From NCBI GenBank assembly GCA_037389465.1, contig JAZARR010000212.1:4296001-4360000 (forward strand): a DNA stretch of 64,000 nucleotides. The letters are read 5' to 3'. Source of the stretch: Baylisascaris procyonis (taxonomy: Eukaryota > Nematoda > Chromadorea > Rhabditida > Ascarididae). A program made the position numbers and the translations under genes. The stretch's first letter is position 1. The number at the start of each line of letters is the position of its first letter. Positions 11,203 to 23,934 of this stretch are shown one piece after another. The notes beneath the pieces are model-generated. The model made no database searches. It was not told the origin of the DNA and worked only from the letters and a program-made list of their open reading frames with translations.

Positions 11203-14200
11203 ATGAATTACGGCGATCACCAACAACAACAGTATATGATGCAACAAGGACAGCGCATTCAAAATCCAAGAATGGTGTTTCTGTGTTTTTGATCAAAGTT
11301 GTTCAATGCATCACAGGCAGTGCTATTTTATTTTGAATTAACAACTTGAGAGCACGTTGCATAGCTAGCTTCTCTCGTACATGATTAGACCCTATCGAAT
11401 CCAGCTTAGGGAAGGAAAGATGCAGATTTTTTTCAAAGACTGTTGCAGACATTGTGAAAATTGAGAAAAACATGAAATGATAGAAAAAAATAGACGGCAT
11501 GGAAGGTACGCTCCTGGAAAAAGGGCAAAAGAGTCCAGAATAGGTACAGCGACACATTGTTTTTCAGTGCACCGTATGTGGTAAGTACCACTTATATATC
11601 ACTCTTCTACTGAAGGCATTCGTTGATTTCTTTTTTAAGCAGCTTTCAAATAGCGTTCAAACTGCATATATCTTTTCTTAAAAAAAAGTGCAAGTATCGC
11701 TTCGAAAAATAGCGCTACCTTTTAAGACGGGACTCGTAATTGCTGCACAAAATGCTACATAGAATGACGATTGTACCGCTGTGTGTTACAGCACCAGCTT
11801 AGCTATTACGAGATTTATAGAACAATGGCACATCGAGTATGCCTACGTAAATCAATAACGCACAAAATATGCACCTAATTTTTAAAATCAGTGCTGAACT
11901 ATGCGCTATTGCTTTTGATACGGACCATTTGATTTAACGTTTGTGAAGCTTGTCGAAATGAAATATTGAACTGCACAGAATTTAAATCGTGCTGTTTTCC
12001 CGACTCGTTTTGCTCCATTTAAATGTAGATTGCTTGATGTGATGCGCTCATTTTATCGAAAAAAATTTTTGTCTCTCACATTTCCGAGTTGGAAATTGTG
12101 TGTTCGGAAGCGCGGAAGATAAAATTGCCGATATGATGTATTCACTGCTCATTGAAGCGTTTTTATCGCTAGATTTTTTCATGTTTGGGATTGAATTGAA
12201 ATGAAGCGAGAAAAAAACGAAGGTATACTACATTGTCACTTTATTCCATTTGACAAAAGCTTACAGAAGGTGCGGAAGCAGTGAACGAAGTTTTGTCGTA
12301 TGATTGGCTTTGAGCACGTTTTTTGACTCACCAAAGAAAACAAATGCGTTGATCCTTTCGTTGGCTTTGAGAGGTAAGGGAAGGGGAAAACAGAAACAAA
12401 AATTTATATTGCATCTGGGAAAGAGAAGAAATAACTTTGCGCACTGATGTACACATATTTCAGATGCCCGTCCCAGCGAATATGGCTATGCAACGCCAGC
12501 AGAGGTTCGGTTTCTTATTGCCTTTAATAAGACATTAGCTAAGGTTTACGTTTCGTTATGACTGGTGATTTGAAACTTCAGGAAAGATGATTCAGGTTTG
12601 CAAAATCATAATAGCCTGCTGGCTCGAAAATGTTTTATGAAAAGTAAGCTCGTGAATCCCCATAAACATTGCGAAATCGTTCTTTAATCGACAGATGGAT
12701 CTGAGTTTAGTGAAAAAGAAAAAAGTTGGATCCTATAATGAGAAGTAAAAAGTTATTGTTGCTAGTTTTCTGGAGGAGTTGAGCAGAAGCGAAAGATTTC
12801 ACCATCATATCCCTATCCCAAGTCCATTAAACCTTTGTATATCACCAACCGTACTTCATAACACTGTGTAGAGCTTATTCGTAAATAAGTTTTACAGGCC
12901 GTGAGCTTCCTTTAGTAAATAAAAGTTTGTGATCCATTGTGCTTTTCTTGCCTTCACTGTGGAAAATGTTTAAGCGATTATAAAAACAATAATGATCGTT
13001 ATTTTTGTAGGTGAATAGTTATTGCCTAGAAAAAAAAGACGGAAAAGTGAATCTTAACTCTGACTTATCTCACCTATTCGTCGGAGCCGCTAGTTTTGAT
13101 ATTTTCGTCTGTTAACGTGATATCTTTTATGGTTTTTCTTTGCCACTTTACGCTTTTTCAAATTTTCTAACATTCCTTTTAAGGTATCTAAATGTTGCAA
13201 GGGCAGTTATCCAAAAATTTTATCGGCATATGATTTCCTTTTTTAGGTATAGTATGACGATGATTCAACCAGGACAACAGCCAATGCAAATCGCGCCTAA
13301 TCAATATGTTCAAGCCGCCCAAATGCAACCAAGGTCAACATGCACTGTTCAGCGTCTAGTTGCAGTAGTTTACGGCGTGTTATAAGCAAAATTTTGCTTG
13401 TAATTCTTTTTTCTACAAAAATTATGGAAAGACGGTGTCTCACTGCATCTTTCAACTCCACGTCTAGTGGACGAGGTCAAAAAATTTTGTTTAAATACCC
13501 GGGCCCTAGTTGAATGGTAAATGCATTCAAGTTGTTCATTTTATTAAAGCTTTAAGATCGATGTCTCGCCTTTTACGTTTTTTAGCATTTTTCATTCATT
13601 TTACGTGACTGACAAAATTAACGTTAGGCGTTCATGCACTGTGAGGTTCGGCGATCGCAGATCAAATAGGCAAAGGTATGCTGAAAAGAGCCCCAAAGTG
13701 CTCAAGTCGTCTCTAAAAGTTGCGAAAAATCCTGCGAAAGAAATTGTTCATGAAAATTTCAAAGTTTTTGAGCTCATCGACTGGGTTGCTAAATTTGTAC
13801 TTTCGAAGCACTTTTAATTATTGCTTATTGCGTTCTTATAATCGGAGACGATAAACGTATAATGTGTTGCTTTCAAGGCGCTTTCTTACATGTTTGGTAA
13901 TGTTTATGGCTGTGAAAATCCCATTTTATTTCAAAGGTCCATCGAAGGACCCCTCCACATTCGATCTCTTGACTGCCTAAAAAACGATGGAGCTGCATTG
14001 TTGAGCATTGTTTTGCTAATTCAGAAGGGGAGCATCCCAATCAACACACATATTGAGCCATAAAATTTTTGGCTGTCTATACTTGTTGAATGCAATCTCG
14101 TCTCAAAACGTATCGTCTTCAGATAGGCTATATACATTGTGAAATAGGCACTTCCCTCATCGGCAGGCAAATTAGTTGTAGTTGGAAAGAGCTCGCATAA

Positions 14201-17200
14201 ACGATCGTTATTTGTGAGGAGTCTTTATGAAGTTGACTCTATGTAGGGCGTCGATCTCAATCAATGACGCCTTGTTACGACTTCCGCCAGAGGTGCAACA
14301 AATGGCACAGCAACAGATCAACGCCGAGATGAATCCAGAACGCAAGAAACAGATTGCACTCAATATCATCCAGACGCATCGTATGCGTGTGAGTTACCTG
14401 TTCTTGTTATCTTTCGATGACGTTCGTAAACCTGATTTTAGTGCATTCTCATTCGCCCAGCTGTATTTCTTGACACGAATGCATCTATAATATATGTACC
14501 AATTGTTGCATTTTGAGTATCTTTAAATCCGTGCTTATGCTTTAACATCGAATATAATATGTTCAAAAGAAAGCGTACAAAATTGGAACGGTAAGGCCAT
14601 TGTGAAATCATTTTGAAATCAACGTGGCACCTAACAGTATATTAGAACGTTTTGATTTGATTGGAATTGAGATAGCCACTTCATTCTCGATCTTGAAGTT
14701 GTTTTATGCACTTTTCACAAATACTCCCTTGCTAGTCACATTGTGATGGCCGATATATATTGATGTGTGTTTTTGTGTGTCGACGTACTAGTTTCATCTC
14801 TGAGATACAGCACCATTTCATTAGCGTTAATACAGCACGAAAGAGTTTTTTATGAGGTGAAAAATTCGAAGCCCTCGTGTCTAAAAAAAAGATAGCTAAA
14901 TGGAAACACGAGGTGTACCGTCCGCAAAAGAGGTGTGGGATGATCACGTGGCAGCGCCACACGAGAAAACTTAAACGAGAAGTCGCTAATACCGGCCATT
15001 TGCCAATACACCTATCAAAGACAGTTGAATATTTAACTATCTCAAGGGGACCCCATGCGACAACCTTAAGACACCTGCATATATCGATGTGATGCACATC
15101 GTCATATACTACGTTTATATGATGGGGAAAGCTGAGTGTGTTATGCGCATGACCTGACGTCTTATATCGTTGATAGTGTCTTTCGTGTACCGCACACATA
15201 ACTGACTCTTGTATGCACAGTTTATTTTGCTCCTGTTTTCTTCGCCTTATACAGCATCTCTTCAAATAATAGTAACAGCATTTCAAGGATTTTAGTTTTC
15301 TCGCACCTTGACGCCACACATATGGCACCCCGCGGTATGTTGCAGTATGCCTCTAGATGCGCTTGACGCATTGTCATGTTCGTTGTTTCTATCCGTCCTT
15401 ATACAGTAAAACCTTATCGTCATATTAGTGCAGAATTTTACGCAGGATGTCCGGATGAGAGGGAGAACGATTTTTTAATCAATAAAAGTACCGAGCTGGA
15501 GTTAGTGATATTTCGTTATAATGCTTTAATATTAATGGGGTAATATAGTAAGAGTGCAACTTTAAACGGACATCTTGTTCCGGCGCTTCGGATGCGTTTT
15601 TTATTTGTTTTGACAATGTTTGGGCGTTTTATGAGTACAGAGATTTCCGACGAGAATATTCTTTCCGAAGAATAAATATAGTTTTATTTCAGATACCGCA
15701 AAATTATCAGAATTCGGGTCCTATGGGTGGTTCCGCAGTTATGGTAAATATGGGCGGAAATCAACAAGTAGGGATGACGTCAGGTATCTTTTATCGTTAT
15801 AGACGCTTTTTTAACCATGCGAATAAAATACTATCTTCTCTTACGTTGGCCAGGAAGCTAGCAGACAAGAGCAAACTGAGCTTGTGCATTTTGAAGAAGG
15901 CCATGACAGCGGCAGAGTCTAATCGTGAAAGAAATCTAAAGCATATTTTGCATTTTAGGACTCTTTTTCTCATACTGAAGCAAAATAAGTGGCTGCCGGT
16001 TTAGTCTTTTCATCACGGCTAAAAGGAGTGAGCCGAATATATGTGCCAGATTTTTTATCCTCCTTATCCTTTTTTTGGAAGTTCTCATTTGTGGACAGTC
16101 GTTCGAGACGAAAATGATTGCATTTTTAAGAACTTCACTTTGGAAGGTTATAACTTGGCGACAGTTCAACTTATTAGACACCTCTAGCATCAGCATAGTG
16201 TTACTAACTCTTCATTAGCAAATTTGTTCAATGCTCAATGAAATCTGAGTCACAAGGCCGAACGCATTTGACAAAAGACCAGTTCAACATTGTTCCGTCT
16301 GGCGTAGGTTTTGTGAGTCAGTAAGACATAAAAGTCGGAAAATGTGGTAATCGACTGCGAAGGGGTCGAGAGGATAAGACGGACGAGGGGATCTCGATGC
16401 CAAGTTGCCATGATTTCCGCTGGGTTAAGGTCAATATATTTACCGTCCATTGTCCTAAAGCAGGATTGACACCCTGTATTCGTGTCTGCCGATCAGAATA
16501 TCTGCAACCATTGTTGCATTACTTCCGAGTCACAGTAGTAACACTCTGCTGTTGCTGTCAGTTTTCTATTAATTTTGAAGTTATTTCATCAGTTTCTATC
16601 TTCATGCGTTGATCGGTTTTAAGGGAATATCGGCGGTGGGCAGATTATTCGGATGAGCACATCTCAGGGTGGACCAATGCCTCAAGGTCCCATGTATCCA
16701 TCCCAAAATGCTGTTATGCAAGCTGGCATGACACAAATGGCACCTGCACAGGTCACTATGCAGTAAGCGATATTCTCTTGAACTCTTTCGAGTAATCCAA
16801 ATTTCATAAAAGTGTGGCGTTTTTTCGGGGGGGGGGGGGAGGGGAAATTTTAGTAGTTCTTATGACTGAATATAGTAATGCATGTTCCGATTAGAAACCT
16901 AAAGGTGTAGGTAATTTATAAGAATGTGAATGCTACCTGGGTATCAATTAAGCGTGAATACTTTTTCACTTGTTGTATTTCATATTATAAAAGGAACTCA
17001 GACTTCATAGATCTCGCCTCTTATCGTAGCGCATTATTGTAGCTAAGGTCAACGCAGCCAACACAGTTCTTTCTTGCTTTTGAACATTCAAGTAAGGTTC
17101 TCCCATTGGTTGTGTGAATCTTGATGAGAATTGTTGCAACAGTGTTTCTAGGTGAGTTCCTTGAAATGGCATTACTTTACTGGTAAGTCGGACTTGAAAA

Positions 17201-20200
17201 TTTTCCGTCCGCTTCACTCGGCTCTCCTTGAGAACTCCTGCCTTGCAGCGCAGGCCAATGGCTATATGTTCGCAGCAAAAATTGTATAACAGTAGAGTAA
17301 GTTTTCACAGGGAGGATGTGCATTATGTGTTTTTGGAGAAGGTTGTGAAAATCTTGTGGATATTTTATCCTAACTTTTGAAACTATCGGTTCATTAGTTG
17401 TGGCTTGTTTTAAAACGTCCACATATGCTTTAATTTCTTTTTCCATGCGACTTTTGAAATCTCAGATTTATAATAATTCTCTCTTGGTTTGCCGATTTTT
17501 TTTTCATGAGGATTGCAAAATGATCTAATAGAAATGGCCGTTGTGTTGGATCATTTGTGTAATAACAGCTGTGTACAGAATTGCAATGCATAGCATTGCT
17601 GAAGTATACCGTTGATATAGTCTTGCTCATCTGTTGCAACGGAGATGTTAGTGCCACCTCGGCGTTGTGTTTCAAACCTGATATATATGCCCGATCACTT
17701 TACCCATTAGTCACAAGACGGGCATGCTTGTCATATTTGGATCAATGATGCTCACAGTACTTATCGGTAGGGGTATTAAGTATGCTTTATTTTGGAAATA
17801 TGCAACTGAATGAGTGTGAATGAGCGAACACTTGCAATCCGTTTTAGCAACTGAAATCTCTTTCGTTTGTTATATGAACTTAATGCATGAAAGTGGTTGT
17901 TAGAGGAAATAATCTGTGTTGACGTTTCCATGGTCAGCACTTATCATTATTCTTATCACATGTTTCCAATATTGAACTGATTTAATATCGTTTCGGTGAA
18001 AATTTTTGATTTTCTTGGTTTTCTATTAGTTTTATAATATTTCTGGCGTTTTTCGATGCCAAATCTCGCCAAATTGCTTAATTGCTTTGTCACGTTGACT
18101 CGCCACAAATGGTTAATGTAGTGGAAGAGGAGGTGTGGATCGATACTAACGCTACAGAACCGCCTGAGACATATCACACCGAGTTAGAGTAAATCGTGAA
18201 AAAATCACCGCAATGAGAGGAGACATGGGATCCACTCGCAACACTGTGGCGATTCCATTTCTCCTTTCCCATAAAATCTTCAGCGAAATCTTCCTATTCG
18301 TTTTGCTGGAATTTTGTTTTATCTTTTTCGCTCATTGACGCGAAATGCTTTGCTTCTTAAATGTGTAAAAGTTTTTGCTCATTTTGATATGGGCAAGGTG
18401 ATTTTACACAAAACATAAGTGCATTGATGTATTTAGGCGAGTGACAAGTCATGGATATCTCCCAAGTGGAGTGCCCACCTCAGGGCATATGGTACAACAG
18501 TTTGCAGCGACACAGGAGCAACAAGGTGCCAACGTTACTCTCCCCAGTTACAATTCTCCACAATCTCTCATTATTCAACAGCCTTCCTCAGTCGGTCCTT
18601 CCATGCAGCAGAGCACTTTGCAGCAGAAGGGCCCTAGCAGTGTTCCGTCAGCTATTTATCAACATCACCCTCATGGTAAGTCTTTTACACTCCGAGTGAT
18701 TTTACCTGAACGAGAGGGAAGGATGCGTAGATGATGATCGAGCTGTTCATGGGCAGAAGCAGTGGTAACCTTGTTCGCAGGTTGATATAGGTGCATATTA
18801 TCTCAGCGGAAAAGAATATTTTCGAAAGAGTTGGGAGCTTAATTTGTAAATGAAGTGACGTATAATTATTGCCTTAGCGACATTTTTTGTTGCTAAACCC
18901 AACAAAACTGAAGGGGTTTTTCGAAAATTTGTTGCTTATGCTATGATACATGTAGGATTGTAGAGGTCTTGATTTCCACGTCTATTGGGAGGAGGCGGAT
19001 ACAGGTAGTGTTTGCCAAGTTTATTGGTTCGTAGCTGAGGTTGACTTCGCGGCACAGGTATAAGACTTGTAGTACTCAATGAAAAATGTCCGTAAGAGTT
19101 TTTTAATGTTTCTAGTTCGTTATTCGGACTCACATTTGGTGGAAATGCAGTCTGGTAGTATAGCTTTTTTCTATGTGCATCGATGAATAATATAGCATTC
19201 AGTAGATGCTTCATTGGTGCCTTTTACTGTGTATTACATAATGAGTGCTTGCTTCATTGAGTATGCTTATTGAATGCTATCAATTTTATTAGTTTTACTT
19301 ACATGAGGAGTGCGAGTACTTTCACTCGTTGTGAGGTCAGTAAGTAGTTCGTGTTTTTGCAGATGGAATGGCGTGCACACAGAACGCTACGAACAGCGAG
19401 GCCGATAAGGCTTCTGAGGAACCGTTGTATAGTCAGAAGTTGGAGCAACTCAAAGCCTATCAGGATCAAATCCGACGTATTATTGAGAGAAATCGGTATC
19501 ATCCATTTGTTAGCTTGGCTTTTTTTCCGTTGAAATAATGGTCCCATTGATATATTTAGACGACGGCCCTTTGTATAGAATAGTTGTGAAGGGAACATTT
19601 AGTGCTTTAGGAAAAAAAAATGCAACTGAAACACTCGAAAAAGGTTTCTAGCATTGAACGTGTTTTTCTTTATATAAAAACCACTGTGCCTTTAGTTCGA
19701 TTTGCGTGTTTTGGCTCGACGTAGATCCACGTAATTGCATTAAGGTAGAATAAATTTATTTGATCCTTTGATTGGTTACTCCTTTTTGTGTTAAACACCC
19801 CCCCCCCCCCGCCCCCTCGTTCCCTGCCCATCACTTTCATTTTCTGGGCATATACCGTTTCGTCAGTGGGTACAGTTGGTACCGCTTTTGCGTTTAAATT
19901 TCTATTGACTTTTGTTGTATCGCAGAGCATTAAAATGCTAGAAAGCATTTCTTATGGAATTTTCAGGTGATTTGGGAGTTATGTTTCAGCTAATCACTTT
20001 GAGCATTACTTGGTGGTTGTGGTTCAGATATCACTTTGAGTTTACATACTTTCGTGTTGTGACGGAACGAAATGTAATCCATGCTGAAATCATATATGGT
20101 CGATGTGGGAATCAATGACTTTGACGCTACATTTGTTTATCACCTACAAATTCCTCCTGCATCTACATGCACTAAAGTCTGCTGAAATCATTTATGATTA

Positions 20201-23200
20201 CTGGAACTCTGAGAATGTGAACATTTGAGTGTCGTCATCTGAATTCGGCCCCTTAAACGCTCAACTGAACTTTACAGTAAAACTCGAGACGTAAGGTACT
20301 AGGATGCAGCCTATCCTTCCCCAGCTCAACAGCGTATTACTTAGTGTTTTACTTGCGTTGTGACCCGTAAATCATTGCAGTGCCTCAGGTGTCGCCAGTT
20401 CACTTTCCCTCGGCCTTAACAATTTTCTTTGTTCTTTTTCTCTTCTTGCATCATTATTTAGAACTTATTCCTCCATCAAGCGGTGCTCTTTTCAAGCAAA
20501 GCTATGTTTAGATCAGCGTTCAGATGTGAGTGAGTGCATAATGGCACTGTTCTGTTCTCAATTTTTAAATATATGTAAATCTTTAGACTCGATGGGCAAC
20601 AACCGAAACCGAAGTATGAGAGACTTTTGGAAATAATGGAGGGCCTACGGTATGTTCCCTTATTCCCTCTTATTCTATTTAAATTATGCGAAAACGAGTG
20701 GCAGTTTTTATGCGGCGTAATATTTTATTGACGAACTTCGATTTAATGCTTTTATTATTATATACTAGTTATTTTCAATAACTATTCCATAAGTGCTTGC
20801 TTTCGGACGTTTAGTTTGCTCACTTTCGATGTGGACGCTTGAGACATTTCCTGTGGTCATAAATTTATATTGTAGTAATGGGAGGAGTGGGATTTGAAAC
20901 GAAAATCTCGTTCTTTGATGATTGATTAAGAAGCAGAAGTTTTGCTTTCTAATGAGGTGTTTCAGTTCATTGTTTTTTAATTTTACTTTACAGGAAAGTG
21001 GATCTACCACTACTGGAAAAACTAATCGTAAGTGTGAAGTCAACTGTTGAGCGAACTTCTTTGTGCTATACGTTGCTGGAAATCGTTCGAACTGATCCGT
21101 GTAATCTGCCTGGAGATGCTTTCAGAGTCGTTTCTTCTGACCCTTGGACTGATTTCAGGCAATATTCAATTAAGTGAGTCCAGCTGATTGTTTATCCACA
21201 AATCCTTTCCCTGTTTTATCATAGTTCATTAATTTACGCTGGAGATGTTTTTGCTTTCTGCAAATCACGTTAAGAGTAAGGCGTACGCTTCTTTCGAGCA
21301 GCATTCTTTCATTCTTTGTGTAAACTAAACGAAGAGGAAAACCGAAAAATAGAGATTTTTACCACAGGGTACCGGAGGAGGTGTTGGCGCTGACTGGAGA
21401 GGGCAGCGTGTCACCATCGAAGAGGCCAGCATCCTCGTTTAGTGGACCTGCATCGAAGCGGATCAAAAAGGAGGATACTCTTCCACATACTGTCGCATTT
21501 GATTCGCATGACGGTTGCTTTCACTTCGCGTCCACTTGCAACGTAGTTGATCTCCTAAGGCGTTAGCATACTAAGGAAGAGAGGGGAGTGTTTACCAATT
21601 CGGGTCCCTATCCAAAAGTCTCTTCAGGACGATCTTTTAACACTCTAGCGTTCTCATTCATGTTTCAATACCTTTCAAGATTTCAATTTCCCTCTCTTCT
21701 TCTTCTTCCTTGCAGTGTTAAGTCCAGCAAACCTTACAAACCTTCACCCACATTCAGGGCTTTTGATTGTGTTAATAACATATAGGTTTTACCAGACGCA
21801 GTCAGTCCACACATGGACAACCCCATCCCTCTGATCAAAAGAAAGGGAGCTGGAGGACAAGAACTGAAAATCTTGCAGTTTTCGAGGAGTGAGCCGCAGT
21901 GGGAGTACAAGTGAGCACACACTTGGATAACCTGAAGATACGAAATTTTCAATTCTTTCAGGAATTAAATTGAGGAGGGAGGATGTGCTAATGAGATATT
22001 CAGTTTTTTCGTATGTCTTTGGTTTTATGTTCGTGCGTCACGTTTTTGTGGATAAAAGACGTTCACAGAAAAGAAAGTACGCACGGTGCCCGAGCAACGT
22101 ATTATCGTCGACTGCAGTGACGGTTCGCAGGTAGAACTACCACAGGAGGCATCTGAACAAATTCGTACTGCTCGCTTCAGGTACTTCTAAAAGATCTACA
22201 TTTAATTTGAGTCTCATCTCTTGTCTAAAATTTCCAATATATTTTATTCGCTATATTTTTTCAGTGCTAGCTTGGCATTTATTTGCTACATTTCGTGAGC
22301 ATAAGTTTTTCTTGGCATTTAGTTGAAAAAAAAATTCATTGCGTCATTTATAATTATTAAACGTCGAATAGCTAGAGTATTGCATTTATGATTGTATATG
22401 CAGTGAAATCGTTTTCTTTAAGATTTGATGCTGATCTTGTTCCGATTTCAAACGAGTGCACTGAGGTGCATGTACTCATCGAAAATGATTCGGTAAGCAT
22501 TGAGAATTCCATTTTGTTTCTTTGCATTCATCACTTTTGCCTGATGTTTTTTTTTTCCCGACTTGCTTATCAGATTTATGTGTGCTATTTGCCTAATGCC
22601 GAATTTTGATTGCTCACAACTTGTAGAACGTAATATTTATTACTTACGAAGGGATTCCTCATCACCAACACGTGTTTAAATGGCGGGAGAGAGAGGGCGA
22701 GATCGGTGAGGTATTTCACTCGTTATATAAATCTTAGAAAACTCCGTCATTTCATTTCACGAGTCGAAAAATGGTCCATTTATGTCGATACGCAAAGGAG
22801 AGTTTGCAGTGCTGCAGTGCTTGATCATCTTCATAGTGTTTTCGCAGTGAATTTTATAAGAGCACGGAGCTTTTGTTATTTAAATTAATACTTACTGTAT
22901 TAAGGTGAGCTTTTTTTGGAACTTTGGGACCTTCTGAGCAACGTATTTAGCATTGCATGTGCAATCCCTTCCTTTTGCCAGGGATAATTTAACGGAAAGG
23001 AGTGAAAACAATGCAGGATTTCAGATATTGTAGACGTTAAGAGTGCCTCGTGTCTTAAGCACTGATGGCACCCTTATTTTTCTAGGTGCTCAATCTTGCA
23101 CAAAAAAAGGATATTGTGAAATGCTTCTGGAGCCTCCATTGTCTTTAGCATAAAAGAGGCTGTAAGTGAACCGATCCGCGGCGCGATAAATACCTTCTTT

Positions 23201-23934
23201 TTGCTTCTTTTTTTTATTTGTAAGTCCTGACTCGTCAGGTAGCTGAGACAAGAGCTGTTAAGATGCAGTTGGTGCTTTGTAAAGAAATTCCGAGCATTAT
23301 CCTAGGAGTTCTATGCATTTAACAGTAGGAAAGACCTTTTCATGAATAGGAGCATCGATTTTATATTCCTGGTGATACTGCTGAAGAAAGGGAGGGGTTC
23401 AAAAACGAGTCATCGTATCTCATGCTTTACACGAGGTGCGAGTAACGGGCTCATGATGTTTTCCTTACAAACGCTTCTGCAGGAAGTTATAACAACTACT
23501 TGCGCACTAACAATATCGATGGAAACCATGAGCACGTGGCTGTGACGGCATCTTTTCGCATCGTTTTTGTAAGCGAACTTCCATGTTTTCGAGAGCTTGA
23601 AGCAGTAGCCTCTTTTGAAGCAAATAACTCTGATAACTTTGTGTTTGAATACCCTTCTTTGCCTACAAATCCATGTGAGTCACATTCCTTGTGGATGTCC
23701 TTTTGACTGCAGTTGCTGGTACCACCACTGCGTCTCGTTGTGCCTACAAACTATCCGGAGAGCGCCGCATCGATCTGGAGGGACCAGTGGTCATTTGGTG
23801 GACACTCGCTAAGTGAGGCAAACGTGCACTTTGAGAAGCGTCTCGCTATGGCTAACAACATTGGTTCCATCTCTGAAATCATAAACGCGTGGCGTATTGC
23901 ATCTGAGCATGTAATTCGTATTAGTGGCAAGTGA
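11203..23934 (+). CDS. mdt-15: Mediator complex subunit 15 (MED15/MDT-15), N-terminus incomplete
   Basis: Nuclear coactivator subunit of Mediator, which links transcription factors (in worms, regulators of lipid and stress genes) to RNA polymerase II. Exons: 11203-11274, 12464-12504, 13247-13333, 14247-14388, 15693-15783, 16624-16762, 18437-18675, 19363-19495, 20587-20649, 20994-21173, 21368-21542, 21786-21888, 22069-22180, 22423-22492, 23713-23934. All phases fit, giving 622 codons. Residues 1-270 are the Gln/Met/Pro-rich central region. The MED15 core follows: YSQKLEQLKAYQDQIRRII at about 293-311, then KPKYERLLEIMEGL and LPLLEKLI. A basic SKRIKK motif lies near 424-429. The C-terminal domain ends with VPPLRLVVPTNYPE and an INAWR helix. 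These blocks align in order with vertebrate MED15. The KIX domain expected at the N-terminus was not found. Least certain are the donors of exons 1 (GTGTTT) and 11 (GTAGTT), and exon 12, which has two GTGAGC donors, of which only the first keeps frame. Confidence 0.92.
14732..15328 (-). other. Long antisense open frame in MED15 intron 4
   Basis: At 198 codons this is the longest open frame in the window, but it lies inside the intron between MED15 exons 4 and 5, on the opposite strand. It is rich in Cys, His, Arg and Lys, with no recognisable domain, and part of the plus strand is open too. It may be chance, or a nested or decayed gene. Confidence 0.15.
16250..16450 (-). mobile_element. Mariner-like transposase C-terminal relic in MED15 intron 5
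   Basis: Read on the minus strand with a frameshift, this segment gives a fragment YPLDPFAVDYHIFRLL. It resembles the mariner hallmark around the third catalytic Asp (the YSPDLAPSDYHLF type). Weak traces of the preceding block lie just upstream. It is interrupted by stops and frameshifts and is certainly inactive. The match is short, so the assignment is tentative. Confidence 0.4.
16827..16839 (+). repeat. G13 homopolymer in MED15 intron 6
   Basis: Thirteen consecutive G followed by AGGGG, 65 bases into the intron after exon 6. It is complementary to the C13 run in intron 8. Confidence 0.85.
17005..17675 (-). pseudogene. Coding-like minus-strand segment nested in MED15 intron 6
   Basis: Three minus-strand frames (17675-17430, 17446-17177, 17217-17005) overlap end to end, and the lower two look like real protein. 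The frame ending at 17005 can be extended upstream through the overlap (it includes CKAGVLKESRVKRTENFQV), ending TLATIMRYDKRRDL. The pattern fits a gene or element with frameshifts, or a nested gene with unrecognised introns. No family was recognised. Confidence 0.25.
19798..19810 (+). repeat. C13 homopolymer in MED15 intron 8
   Basis: Thirteen C followed by GCCCCC. Its complement is the G13 run in intron 6. Exons 7 and 8 lie between the two. Confidence 0.85.

Noticed and set aside
11568..11582. Possible micro-exon between MED15 exons 1 and 2 (good acceptor and GTAAGT donor)
   Set aside because: Including it would put exon 2 in a frame that does not fit exon 3, whereas skipping it keeps all phases.
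18451..18699. Second open frame over MED15 exon 7
   Set aside because: Out-of-frame shadow. Only the other frame joins both neighbouring exons and keeps the Gln/Ser-rich MED15 composition.
21889..21910. Longer version of MED15 exon 12 using the second GTGAGC donor
   Set aside because: It breaks the frame of exon 13. The first GTGAGC keeps it and restores the conserved C-terminal region.
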